DNA of 64,000 nucleotides from Azorinus chamasolen (lineage: Eukaryota; Mollusca; Bivalvia; Cardiida; Solecurtidae). The DNA is taken from assembly GCA_963576725.1 (NCBI GenBank), contig OY755244.1, forward strand, positions 34,506,446 to 34,570,445. The letters run 5' to 3'. Under the pieces are notes generated by a model. It was not told the DNA's origin. It made no database searches and saw only the letters and a list, made by a program, of their open reading frames with translations. The position numbers were made by a program, and so were the translations under genes. Of the stretch, positions 1 to 9,428 are shown one piece after another. Position 1 is the stretch's first letter. Each line of letters opens with the position of its first letter.

Positions 1-177
1 TATGGAAAAGGAGCATAAACTAGAGGAAAGGAAAATGTTAGAATTTTGTAGTTTGAAACCACTGTGATAAATAGAGCATTTGCTCCTATAGGAGCAAATG
101 CTCTATTTATCACAATGGTTTCAAAAAGAGACTTTTACAGAGGCGTAGAAAGGCGTATTTATTGAGGAAAGGGTTAA
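1..177 (+). mobile_element. Family A TTAA MITE, cut by window edge
   Basis: This is the right part of a family A copy. An intact family A element is about 205-250 bp, starts TTAACCCATTCCCTCATA, ends in the inverted form of that sequence, and carries a central perfect hairpin built on AAACCATTGTGATAAATAG and GCATTTGCTCC with an apex TATA. TTAA plus a CCC start is the hallmark of piggyBac-type target sites and termini, so a piggyBac-like transposase acting in trans is the likely mobiliser; none is coded here. The plus orientation is used throughout for copies whose left half reads TAGGCTATTTTTAGA. This copy has a right end reading GGCGTAGAAAGGCG, which is a family C-like terminus, so it is mosaic. 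The hairpin lies at about 56-125. Confidence 0.85.
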
Positions 178-361
178 TCTCTTTGTTGCAAAGTTTACTC
201 TTTCATGTTAAATAGACTTACTGTTCAACCATGATGGGCCATTCCACTTTGAAAAAATGGAAATGTTACTTAACAGGATAGATGTTTTGAGATAACATTG
301 AATGAATGTGAGTCTTCAATGTGTGAACATGAACCTTTATGTCGCTATGGTAACCTTTGCA

Positions 362-424
362 AACAGTTTGGATCCAGATGAGACACCGAGTAATGGTGTC
401 TCATCAGGATCCAAACTCTTTGTC
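362..424. mobile_element. Family E hairpin fragment
   Basis: The hairpin has arms GGATCCAGATGAGACACCG and GGTGTCTCATCAGGATCC. Intact family E copies (47899-48121, 56412-56607) have TTAACTCTTTG ends. Here those ends are not recognisable, so this is a remnant core. The arm mismatch CCAGATG versus CCTGATG typical of the family is present. Confidence 0.6.
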
Positions 425-1070
425 ACCCTGATTGCATTTTGGTAGATAAAATAATTACAGATTGAATTTTGAAAATGTAGTGGATGAACAATTGTGTGAA
501 AATGATTTGAACAGCAGGCTTAAGATTTAATCACATGTGAATACCAAAGTTGTCAATGTGCTTCTGAATAATTGTACTGAATTGTGTGTAACTATGGTAA
601 TAGTCACAATGATTCTTAATTAGAGAAAAGATCATTTGTCTTCGATGTTTAATAATCACAAAGAGAAGCCACACGACAGAAGTAAGGAAAGTTTTGTGCA
701 TTCCAATGTTTTATGGATAATTTCCAGTGAATAATTTGCACTTTAGAATAAGAACAAGGAGCATTTTCCTATAAGAAGTCAAGGGATCAGTATTTATGTT
801 GATTCCTCTGTAAAATTACTTTATAACATAACCTGCTGTGTGGGAGTGCCGAAACAGAGTACCATAAACACTGCTGACATGTACTTGTGCAATTTTTAGT
901 CAAATTAGCACTTTGAACCCAGCCAATAATGAACTTAAAAGAAAATATGCAGAACCAATGCATGACACATTTAATAGTTAGCCAATCGTAGTGTTGCTTG
1001 ACTGATTCACTCCATGTGCATAGCCTTCAGCTATAGAGCCCGTTTCACTTTATATGGCACATTTTAAGAA
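425..1070. other. No feature recognised
   Basis: AT-rich sequence without a long ORF, palindrome or copy of the families listed here. It may be ancient repeat or plain intergenic DNA. Confidence 0.4.
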
Positions 1071-1690
1071 GGGGGTGGGGGGGGGGGGGTGCTGTCCTTA
1101 ACAAAACTTTACCATTGCTTATAACTTCTAAATTACTTAAGCTAGACAATTCATATTTGGTATGCAGATAGCTTAGGTGAAGGCCTTTCACTTGATACAA
1201 GGAAACATGAAATCATCTTTGGTATACAGTTGGCAATCATTGAAAAACTTCAGCATTTTGACTTAACTTCTGAACCACATATGCTAGACAATTCATATAT
1301 GGTATGACAATAGCTTTGGTGAAGGTCTTTCAGTTGATACAAGAATACATGAAATTGGGTCAAGGTCAAGGTCACTATTTTGAAAACTTGGCTGTTTTTA
1401 ACAAACTTTAACATTTTGCTATAACTACTGATCCAGGAATGCTAGGCAATTCACCTTCAGTATTTAGATAGCTTTGGTAAGTACCTTACAGATGACATAA
1501 GGATACCTGAAATTAGGTCAAGGTCACTATTTTGAAAACATGGCTGTCATTAAAAAAAATTCTTTTGAACTACATATGCTAGACAATATATATTTGGTAT
1601 GCAGATAGCATGGGTGAAGGTCTTTCAGTTGATACAAGGATACATAAAATCAGGTCAAGGTCAACACAAAAATTCCAGCTTTAATGAGGT
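1071..1690. repeat. Tandem-core repeat after a poly-G tract
   Basis: A poly-G run (about 1073-1090) is followed by four diverged units of about 140-150 bp. Each contains CTAGACAATTCATATTTGG, GATAGCTTTGGTGAAGG, TTGATACAAGGATAC and GGTCAAGGTCA. The layout, homopolymer or microsatellite followed by tandem cores, matches the CTTGTT-ended elements found elsewhere in the window, but neither terminus is clear. Probably a decayed member of that class. Confidence 0.55.
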
Positions 1691-1845
1691 TTCTGCATTT
1701 TTTTGCTAGTTATAATGGTATATTATCAATAGGATTTTCTGCTATTGGTAGAAACTGTAATGTCAGATCTATTATACTTTCATAAGCAAACGGAGATGAC
1801 TCTAGGTCTTCTCTGTTTGTAATGGTTATATGTGTTTACTTTAAT

Positions 1846-2095
1846 TTAACCCATTCCCTCATATAAATGTGTTTTCACGCATTTGCAAACAGAGTAGACC
1901 CAGATCAGACAGCTCCTAGAGGAGCCGTCTGATCAGGGTCTGCTCTGTTTGCCAATAGAATTTGATAGATCTTTTTCCTTGCTTTCTAAAATGTCTACAA
2001 TGTTCCACCTGCCATTTTTCTTTATAACTAATTTGTTAATGAGTACACAGTAGGTATTGAAATTTGGAATAAACACAGAACAGGGAAAGGGTTAA
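1846..2095 (-). mobile_element. Family B TTAA MITE
   Basis: Complete 250-bp copy from TTAA to TTAA. Family B in plus orientation starts TTAACCCTTTCCCTGTTC and ends in GTTTATATGAGGGAAAGGGTTAA-like sequence; this copy is reversed. It contains the family hairpin GATCAGACGGCTCC/GGAGCCGTCTGATC, flanked by GCAAACAGAGTAGACCC on one side and GGGTCTGCTCTGTTTGC on the other. The right TTAA is shared with the next element. Confidence 0.85.
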
Positions 2096-2225
2096 CCCTT
2101 TCCTTCATAGGAGCCATCTGATCAGGGTCTGCTCTGTTTGCTTATGGAGTAATATAGATCTTATTCTACAGTTTCTACCATTTAGGTAAAAAAAATCCAA
2201 TGTTCATGTTCCATTATGGACATTC
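2092..2225 (+). mobile_element. Truncated family C TTAA MITE
   Basis: Starts at the TTAA that ends the preceding B copy. It keeps only GGAGCCATCTGATCAGGG, TCTGCTCTGTTTGCTTATG and the following family C sequence. The left hairpin arm and right terminus are missing. Confidence 0.65.
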
Positions 2226-2635
2226 AGCTACCGTATATCTCCGGTCATAAGTCAAACTTTTCAGACCCAAAAATCACCTTCAGAAACCTGTCTGGACTTA
2301 CGGCTGTATCCTAGCCAGGTTTGGAAAAAGAAGGTTGAGCAAAAATCAAATCAGAAGTTCAATTTTCAATCACGAAACATACGACACTCCCTTGAATAAC
2401 ACTTCCAGTCAACAAGTTCAAAACCATGTTCTCCTGTGAAAATTTGCCACCTCAGCATGCTACATAGATAGAATAACAGAGTTTTGTGATGAAACTGATA
2501 TTTGTGCTGTTTATTATGATTATAGTCCATTATTATGCCTTTGGAAATAATTTGAAACTGCCAGCGTTCCCACTGACTATTGCAGAAAATGGCACTCACT
2601 TTATACAAGGGTGGCAATTCTGTTGATGTAACAGA
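2226..2635. other. No feature recognised
   Basis: A reverse-strand ORF of 134 codons crosses this region, but its N-terminal part is translated family A sequence and it resembles no known family. I do not support a gene here. Confidence 0.4.
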
Positions 2636-2835
2636 CTCAAACTCTTTAAATAAATCTACTGAAAAGGAGCGTATAATAGAAAAAAGGATTCTTAAAGAAT
2701 TGTGTAGTTTTGAAACCATTGTTTTAAATAGAGCATTTTTGCTTCTATGTAGCAAATGCTTTTTTATCATAATGGTATCAAAAAATGATTTTTACACAGG
2801 CATCAAAAGGCAACAATATGAGTGATTGTGTTAAA
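2636..2835 (+). mobile_element. Degenerate family A MITE
   Basis: Shows AAATAAATCTACTGAAAAGG, GTAGTTTTGAAACCATTG, the hairpin apex region and TTTTTACACAGGCATCAAAAG in family order. Both TTAA ends are eroded. Confidence 0.65.
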
Positions 2836-2993
2836 ACATATTAAAACAGCTTTGAATGACCCATTGCATCATATAAATCACATATCGTATTAGCTGGCAC
2901 AACTGTGAAAGACTTCTTGCACCATATCAATAAATTTCTTGAAACGTATGACTGTAATGTCAAACCCAGACTGTTTATTCTGGAAAGAAAAGT

Positions 2994-3243
2994 TTAACTC
3001 TTTCCCTCATATAAATGTGTTTTCATGCATCAGCAAACATAGTAGACCCAGATCAGACGGCTCCTGTAGGAGCCGTCTGATCAGGGTCTGCTCTGTTTGC
3101 TAATGGAATTAGATATATCTGTTTCTTTACTTTCTGAAGTAGCTACAATGTTCCACCTTCCATACTTCATTATAACTATTTTGTCCATGCATATTCAGTA
3201 GGTATTTAAATTTGTAATAAACATAGAACAGGGAAAGGGTTAA
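2994..3243 (-). mobile_element. Family B TTAA MITE
   Basis: Complete 250-bp copy with TTAA at both ends. The hairpin AGACGGCTCCTGTAGGAGCC GTCT is intact, and the right end GGAATAAACATAGAACAGG-type sequence is followed by GGGTTAA. One of the better-preserved B copies. Confidence 0.9.
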
Positions 3244-3463
3244 CTGTAGATCGAGTGTGAGTTAAATGACAGACACAGTGAATAATAATTCATTTGTTAT
3301 AGTTTATTTTATAGCATTTATTTGACATCTGCTATTCTAAAGTTCTGTTCATTGGTAGACTGAGCATTGTATAACAAAAGAGCAACATAGAAGCACATGT
3401 GTTCAAAATCTTCCACCTGATTTGCTGCACACGACTTGCCCAAATCCCAGCTGCCAACCTCAC

Positions 3464-3706
3464 ATATCCCTTTCCCTGTTCTATGTTTATTCTAAATTTC
3501 AATACCTACTGAATATTTCATGGACAAAATAGTTCTAATGCAATATGTAAGTTGGAATATTGTAGTCATTTTAGAAACTTCTATCAAATTCCATTAGCAA
3601 ACACAGCAGACCCTGATCAGACGGCTCCAGTATAAGAGCTGTCTGATATGGGTCCACTCTGTTTGCAGATGCATGAAAAGGCGTTATAATAGGAAATGGA
3701 TAACCC
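3464..3706 (+). mobile_element. Family B TTAA MITE, eroded ends
   Basis: Full-length B layout in plus orientation: CCCTTTCCCTGTTCTATG, CAATACCTACTGAATATT, hairpin, then CTGTTTGCAGATGCATG. Both TTAA ends have mutated and the hairpin has an imperfect apex. Confidence 0.75.
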
Positions 3707-3799
3707 TGGCGGTGTCATTCTTTGATAAATGTAAATGTCAGGTTCAGAAACATACACATTTAGAGAAATGTCAAACTTTTCACAGCTCCAGATAAGAGG

Positions 3800-3990
3800 G
3801 GTATTATTAGTTACATAGTCATGTAGTGACAGGGTACGGGATGATAACTGGTTAGTAAATATTATACCCAGCGAGGCAAAGCCGAGCTGGGTATAACATT
3901 TACTAACCAGGTATCATCCCGAGCTGGGTATAACATTTACTAACCAGGTATCATCCCGTACCCGGTCACTACATGACTATGTGACGAATT
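3800..3990. repeat. Foldback with duplicated arm
   Basis: The left arm carries ATAGTCATGTAGTGAC, ACGGGATGATAACTGG and TTAGTAAATATTATACCC. The right arm is its inverted form and is present as a tandem duplication: GAGCTGGGTATAACATTTAC and ACCAGGTATCATCCCG occur at about 3885-3921 and again at 3921-3958. This gives one left arm and two right-arm copies. Confidence 0.7.
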
Positions 3991-4607
3991 TACCCCACCA
4001 ATGACCAGTCTATTTTCTATCAGTGCTCAGTGTTGCTTCTTTTTCTCAAGCTCGTCCGCGTCCAAGGAAGCAAAGCGTTTGGTATATTTGTAAACAAACT
4101 AACCACAACTCTTACTGTAACTGTACCGTGTCAATTCGGTCCAACATCAATTCGGCACAGTCCAATCGAGCTAACCAAAATTGTAACGGAAAACAAATCT
4201 AATACAAAAATCCGTTATGTATTTAACTTTAAAACAAAATCTAATCTACTCAGTAACCATTTTGCTGACAAAAACACTGTGCAGCCATTACCTCAAATTT
4301 GGGCTCTACGCTGGCAGGGGAAGTAACCTAGCTACTGACCGTGTATTGGATTTCTACTGACTGTGTATTGAATTTCTAGTGACCGTGTATAAGTTTTACT
4401 CTTCGATCACATGACATAATTCAGCCAATCAAACACACGGATTTCGAGGTGGGATAATGTTCTATCCTAATCTGTTGTATCATGGCAAAACTTAATATTG
4501 TTGGGACTCGTTATTTTGTCCTTTGGCAAGGCAATTCCAATGATTCTAATAATTATCTCTACAAGATAAAGTTCGGGGCAAAAAATTTTGTTTACAGATT
4601 TCCGAAA
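3991..4607. other. No recognised element; short tandem at its end
   Basis: Contains a 98-codon ORF (4030-4326) with no recognised domain. After it comes a short repeat of CTGACCGTGTATT-like units at about 4335-4395. No gene is supported. Confidence 0.4.
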
Positions 4608-4677
4608 TACAGTAAAACCCCTCTGATATGACCATCAAAAGGATGTGCAATATTAAATCATACAGGCAGATAACGCC

Positions 4678-4926
4678 TTAACCCTTTCCTTTATATAAAT
4701 GCATGTTCATACATTTGCAAACAGGGTAGCCCCAGATCAGTCGGCTCCTATAGGAGACGTCTGATCAGGGTCTGCTCTATTTGCTTATGATATAATATAG
4801 ACATGAGTCTGCAGTTTCTGCCGTGGCCAAACATTCCTGTGTCAATGTACTATTATAACAATTAATCTATTTAATATTCATGATATCATTATATCTTATA
4901 TGAATATTCATGGAATAAAGGGTTAA
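4678..4926 (+). mobile_element. Family C TTAA MITE
   Basis: Complete copy. Family C in plus orientation starts TTAACCCTTTACTCCATAAA, has GCAAACAGGGTAG before a GATCAGA hairpin, continues with CTGCTCTGTTTGCTTATG and CAGTTTCTGCC, and ends TGAATATTCATGG-AATAAAGGGTTAA. It is nested in a G element at the TTAA of the G left arm. Confidence 0.9.
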
Positions 4927-4954
4927 AGCAGGGGGGGAGTTATGCAGAAGGCTT

Positions 4955-5162
4955 TTAACCCATTCCCTCATATTGACGACTTTTGACGCCTCTGTAAAAG
5001 TCAATTTTTAAAACCATTGTGATAGAGCAATGCTATATTGATCACAATGGTTTCAGAACTACACAATTCCAAAACTTTACTTTTCTCTAGTAAATGCTCC
5101 TTTTTTGGTAGATTTATTCAAAGAGGTTGGATCTAAAAATAGCCTATGAGGTAATGGGTTAA
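4955..5162 (-). mobile_element. Family A TTAA MITE
   Basis: Complete 208-bp copy, reversed. The hairpin loop has a small deletion (GATAGAGCAATGCTATATTGATC). The right end is AGCCTATGAGGTAATGGG-TTAA. Nested in the G element at 4610-5414. Confidence 0.9.
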
Positions 5163-5180
5163 AGACGCCATGTTTATTCA

Positions 5181-5388
5181 TTAACCCATTCGCTCATTTT
5201 GACGCCTCTGAAAAAGTCACTTTTTGAAGCCATTGTGATAAATAGAGCATTTGCTCCATAGGAGCAAAATTAATGCTCTATTTATCACAATGGTTTCTAA
5301 ACTACACAGTTCTAAACATTTGCTCCTTTTCGGTAGATTTTGTTGCAAGAGGTTGGGTCTAAAAATAGCATATGAGGTAATGGGTTAA
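5181..5388 (-). mobile_element. Family A TTAA MITE
   Basis: Second nested A copy, 208 bp, TTAA to TTAA. The hairpin AGCATTTGCTCCATAGGAGC is intact except for an inserted TTAA-like motif in the right arm. Only 18 bp of host G sequence separate it from the previous A copy. Confidence 0.9.
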
Positions 5389-5599
5389 GTGGTCACTGTA
5401 GAGGTGGTCTACTGTACTTTTATTCTGGAGCTCTGTGGCCGGTGCCTTTTTGCACTATTTCAAACTTTTCAAATAGAAATAATAAATCTGAATCCTATGA
5501 TGTCTTGGAATTTGAAATTATGACAGAGAAAAATAAGAAAATTATTGTGTTTTTACCTCATTTGAGTATGAACTGTAAGAACCATTCAATGTCCGTCGC

Positions 5600-5775
5600 C
5601 TGTCTGTTCATCCATCTGTCATACTCTACAATTAGATTCTGAGATTGTCATCTGTCTGTCTGTCCATCCATCTTTCATACTCTACAATTAGATTGTCATC
5701 CATCTGTCATACTCAACAATTGGTTTGTCATCTGTCTGTCTCTCTATCCATCTGTCATACTCTGCAATTAGTTTG
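5600..5775. repeat. Minisatellite, about 50-bp unit
   Basis: Four imperfect units, each with CATCCATCTGTCATACTC, ACAATTAG and GTTTGTCATCTGTCTGTC. The short ORFs across it are translated repeat. Confidence 0.75.
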
Positions 5776-6026
5776 TTTGCATTAATTGTAGCACCCACAA
5801 TTCTCAAGCAGTCATAAATTTGATATTTTTGTGTATGGCTGTAAGATCTCAAATGAGACCTTTTTTTGGGCGAATGTCTGGAGTTACATGCCCCTGATCG
5901 ATAAAAAAAAAATGGCATATGATATTTTACCACGTTTGTATTCTAGTCCGGTTATTTTCCCATCATCTGTACAAACTTGTATTGATGTATTGCAAATTAC
6001 TGAAAAAGGAAAAGCTTTGAGATTAT

Positions 6027-6335
6027 TTAACCCTTTCCCTCTTCAATACTTATGTAATGACACCATGAATATTTATTTTACTGAACTTTTATAATGAACT
6101 TTTCAAGGAATGTTTTTGCTCTGACAAACACTGTAGAATCTGGGTCCATACTTGTAAGCTTTTTAGTTGAGTCTGAGTTTGTTCTCAAGCTTTTTATTGG
6201 CCAGATTTAGACTCAAATCTGACCAATCAAAAACTTGAGAACGAACTCAAGACTCAACTAAAAAGTTTTACACGGACCCAGGTCTATATATCATGTCTAA
6301 AGCAAACAGAACAGACCCTGATCAGATGGCTCCCT
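6027..6335 (-). mobile_element. Family C-like MITE split by a foldback
   Basis: The left part starts TTAACCCTTTCCCTC and contains CACCATGAATATTTATTTT and ACTGTAGAATC. After the insert it resumes with TATATATCATG, AAGCAAACAGAACAGACC and CTGATCAGATGGCTCC, then is cut off. Joined across the insert it matches the copy at 36118-36354. Confidence 0.7.
6140..6281. repeat. Foldback palindrome, about 140 bp
   Basis: The left arm (GGGTCCATACTTGTAAGC, TTTTTAGTTGAGTC, TTGTTCTCAAGC) pairs with the right arm (ACTTGAGAACGAACTC, GACTCAACTAAAAAG, ACACGGACCC). It sits inside a C-like MITE between GAATC and TATATC. Confidence 0.75.
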
Positions 6336-6399
6336 TGTACTGGTATGTCCAATGCCTCTTACACCAATTGGAGGTTATTTTACTGAAAAGTTTACAGAT

Positions 6400-6831
6400 G
6401 AACCAAGTTGATGTAAAGAAAGAAATTTTTGAGGTAGGAATACCAAATTTGTACACGTTGGGATGACAGAGAGTCATATACTGTTTTTAGGTATTTGTTG
6501 AGATGGGAATACCAATTTTATTGTGTGTATGTGTGAGTACATCTTGAGAAAGTGGAGTGTAGTGTTCCATTTTTAGGTCACTGTGGACTTGACCTTGACC
6601 TTTGCCCTCAGCTATAGAAAAATATTGTCAGGGGCATATTTCCTATATTTCTTTAGTATTAAGGGATGCCAAATTTGGTGTGTGATTACATCTAGGGAGT
6701 GTCACATACCATTTTCTGCTCACTTTGACCTTGACCTTTGACCTCAATAATAGAAAACATTCACATCTGCAGTTAAAAAATGGGTATTTAAGATTATATC
6801 TACATTTTTCTTAGGTGTTTCTTGTTTAAGG
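6400..6831. repeat. Tandem-core element, CTTGTT end
   Basis: Three diverged units of about 140 bp with GGTAGGAATACCAAATTTG, TGAGTACATCT, GGTCACTGTG and TTGACCTTTGACCTCA. The stretch ends TTTCTTGTTT, like the other tandem-core elements here. The 5' hairpin is missing. The same core appears at 18716-19220. Confidence 0.6.
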
Positions 6832-6998
6832 TAACTTTAGTTCAAATTCTAGTCACACTGTGCAATCTAATTACTTTCAAGTAGTAATAACATATACAAG
6901 CCTGTCTACAAAACACATTTCAGTATCAGTGTTTTGTTTTTGTTTTTCATACATCCATTTAAAAGAAAATAAGATCAGTTCATAATATAAAAAGTATA

Positions 6999-7207
6999 CA
7001 GTAAAACCCCTCTAAATTGGAATTTTAGTAGAGAAGAATTTAGATACTTTTAGGCAGGTGGCTGCTTAATACTGGATGAAAGTCATGCAAAAAGCTCCTA
7101 GAGAAGAGGAGCTTTCTGCATGACTTTCACCCTGCAATAAGCTGCCACCTATCTCCATTATCAACATTTATACAAAATATAATGTCTGGTTTAGAGGGGT
7201 TTTACTG
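6999..7207. mobile_element. Family G (TA-flanked) MITE
   Basis: Complete 209-bp copy with TA on both sides. The left end is CAGTAAAACCCCTCTAAAT and the right end is its inverse. The inner arms AGGTGGCTGCTTAATACTGG and hairpin GTCATGCAAAAAGCTCC/GGAGCTTTCTGCATGAC are well kept. Confidence 0.9.
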
Positions 7208-7362
7208 TATTTGGACATATTCACTGAGAAACCTTGACTTAAACAGGTTACAGACATGACAGTTGCAGTGTATGTAGTACCACTCCAAAATATGGAACAC
7301 TACCAATAGCAAGCATCAAATATTGAAATCTATCTACTGGTAATTAACAAAATCTTAACTCG

Positions 7363-7590
7363 TTAACCCTTTACTCTATACTTTCTACACCTTTGCAAAC
7401 AGTGTAGACCCAGATCAGATCGGTCGCCATCTGATCAGGGTCTGCTCTGTTTTCTTATGATATAATATTACAGTTTCTGCCATGGCCAAAAATTCCTGTG
7501 TCAATGTACTTACTATTATAACAATTTATTTTATTTCATATTCATGATGTAATTATTTCATACATGAATATTCATGGAGTAAAGGGTTGA
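7363..7590 (+). mobile_element. Family C TTAA MITE
   Basis: Full-length copy, TTAA to mutated TTGA. The hairpin apex is altered (GATCAGATCGGTCGCCATCTG). The right end is CATGAATATTCATGGAG-TAAAGGG. Confidence 0.85.
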
Positions 7591-7829
7591 AAAAAAACCC
7601 AGGTTACCATTAGTTACAGGGATTAAGTTCCACTTCCACAGGAATCATTGAAGAGAGATAATACAGTGGGTGGTCGAGTCTTCCATCTGTCTTCCGTTCA
7701 GGAGTGCAACAAATGTAATCTTTGCATGCTAGCGGTGAATTCATTATAAATTATGTCTGTGTGAACAGTTTTAAGTCTGATGAGCAGCTGATTAACTGTG
7801 ACATATCTTCCTGATTTGACACTTTGACA

Positions 7830-8079
7830 TTAAGCCATTCCCTCATGTTTACACCTTTTGACGCCCTCTGTAAAAATCACTTTTTGAAACCATTATGATT
7901 AAAAGAGCATTAAATTTTGCTCCATAGGAGCAAATGCCCTATTGATTACAATGATTTCAAAACTATGCAATTTTCTAAAAAATTTCCTTTAACAAGTAAA
8001 TTTTCAGTAGATTTATTTTATTATAGTTTTTTTCAAAGAGTTTTGTATCTAAATGTTAAATAATAAGGGAATGGGTTAA
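7830..8079 (-). mobile_element. Family A TTAA MITE
   Basis: Full length, diverged: TTAAGCCATTCCCTCATG at left, imperfect hairpin AGCATTAAATTTTGCTCC with apex ATAG, GGGAATGGGTTAA at right. Confidence 0.85.
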
Positions 8080-8139
8080 TTGTAGCGGAGGAAAAAAATG
8101 AGGAGAATTAAATTCAACAGATCATTATATAAGAGAACG

Positions 8140-8235
8140 ATTCACAAGAGTGGTCACAAGATAGGGTTTGGCGGAGAAATAAAGAGGTTATTCTTGAAAA
8201 TGTTTTAATTTAAGCATATTATCTGGACCACAGCA
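8140..8235. mobile_element. Family F palindromic element, half copy
   Basis: Contains AGTGGTCACAAGATAGGG, TTTGGCGGAGAAATAAAG and CATATTATCTGGACCACAG. This is the right half of the F elements at 16675-16862 and 22608-22817; the left arm is missing. Confidence 0.6.
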
Positions 8236-8240
8236 TAAAG

Positions 8241-8490
8241 TTAACCCTTCGCTTGCTGTTCACGCCAATATACCTACCTGTAAATAGTGAAGACCCAGAT
8301 GAGACAGCTCCTGCAGGAGCTGTCTCATCAGGGTCTGCACTATTTACAAGTTGATTGTGCAACCAGTGCACTCCACAGCAGTGATTGCACAGCGAAATAC
8401 TTGTACACAGTGAAGATATATGTAATTATACAACAGGGCATGGGTAAAGAAGGAGAACTGTATTTTAAAATTCAGCAAGCGAAGGGTTAA
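8241..8490 (+). mobile_element. Family D TTAA MITE
   Basis: Complete 250-bp copy. The terminal inverted repeats TTAACCCTTCGCTTGCTG / inverse are a perfect 18 bp. The hairpin AGATGAGACAGCTCCTGCAG/GAGCTGTCTCATC is flanked by GTAAATAGTG and CACTATTTAC. The ORF crossing it is not a gene; the reversed copy at 12965-13214 translates almost the same. Confidence 0.9.
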
Positions 8491-8701
8491 ACCTGGATAT
8501 CCTGTTCTCGTTATTTAACACCTTCCTGTTTAAATCACCAAACATCAACAAACTCAGCTCAACAACCCGGTTTTAATCTGCAAGAAAAAAACGACACTTC
8601 TATTTGGTTTGTATATTCAGAATTTGCTTATGCAGGTGAAAGTGTTTTGGTTTTTGATCTAACAATTAGCTTATATGAACCCCAATGTATGAAAAACAAC
8701 T

Positions 8702-8931
8702 TTAACTCATTCCCTCCTAGACTATTTTTAAACCCAGCCTCTTTGAATTAATCTACCGAAAAGGAGCATTAACTATAGAAAAGGAGAATTTTAGAATTGT
8801 GTAGTTTTGAAACCATTGTGATAAATAGAGCATTTGCTCCTATGGAGCAAATGCTCTATTTATCACAATGGTTTAAAAAAAAATAGTTTTACAGAGACAC
8901 AAAAATGTGTCAGTACGAGAGAATGGGTTAA
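8702..8931 (+). mobile_element. Family A TTAA MITE
   Basis: Full 230-bp copy. Left TTAACTCATTCCCTCCTAG; perfect hairpin GAGCATTTGCTCCTATGG-AGCAAATGCTC; right end GAGAGAATGGG-TTAA. Confidence 0.9.
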
Positions 8932-9097
8932 AACCATGCCATCTTTTATTTTGCCTTTACAGAGTGGACCAAGCAGCTGTCTCATCTGGGTCTATTCTGT
9001 TTACAGATCTGATTATCTACTGTTTGTTGTGGCAATAAACTTAACTGAATTCATTATTTTGATTAGAATGACAGAGTCATGCATGAATATTGATCAG

Positions 9098-9299
9098 TTT
9101 ATTTTTAGATACAACCTCTTTGAATAAAACTACCGAAAAGGAGCATTAACTAGAGAAAGGGAGAGTTTTAGAATTGTGTAGTACTGAAACCATTGTGATA
9201 AATAGAGCATTTGCTCCTATGGAGCAAATGCTCTATTTATCACAGTGGTTTCACAATGTGAATTTTATAGAGGCGCAAAAATGCGTCACTAGGGGTTAA
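9098..9299 (+). mobile_element. Family A MITE, left end lost
   Basis: Starts abruptly at TTTTTAGATACAACCTC. The hairpin is intact and the right end is CACTAGGGGTTAA. The left junction lies next to a diverged B/C-like stretch (8938-9097) that shows GTCTCATCTGGGTCTATTC. Confidence 0.8.
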
Positions 9300-9428
9300 T
9301 GTGTTAAGCCTTTACTCTACGAATATTCATGTAAGAAATAAAGACATCATGAATAGTAATTAGATTAATTGTTATAATAGTGGGCACAGGCAATTTTGGT
9401 CACTGCAGAATCTGTAGAATTATATCTA

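Larger units (their letters stand above)
4610..5414. mobile_element. Family G (pogo/Tc1-like) MITE with three nested inserts
   Basis: Starts TA-CAGTAAAACCCCTCTGAT and ends GAGGTGGTCTACTG-TA. CAGT termini and TA flanks are typical of Tc1-mariner/pogo superfamily elements. The G body (GCAGG..., TTATGCAGAAGGCTTT) is split by a C copy (4678-4926) and two A copies (4955-5162, 5181-5388), each inserted at a TTAA. Removing the three inserts leaves a normal-sized G element of about 140 bp. Confidence 0.75.

Noticed and set aside
1071..1092. G-quadruplex regulatory site
   Set aside because: A plain poly-G run next to a tandem-core repeat; equivalent poly-C starts occur in other copies of this element class.
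2366..2770. 134-codon reverse ORF as a host gene
   Set aside because: Its start is translated family A MITE sequence and the rest resembles no known family.
4030..4326. 98-codon ORF as an exon
   Set aside because: No recognised domain, no splice context I can support.
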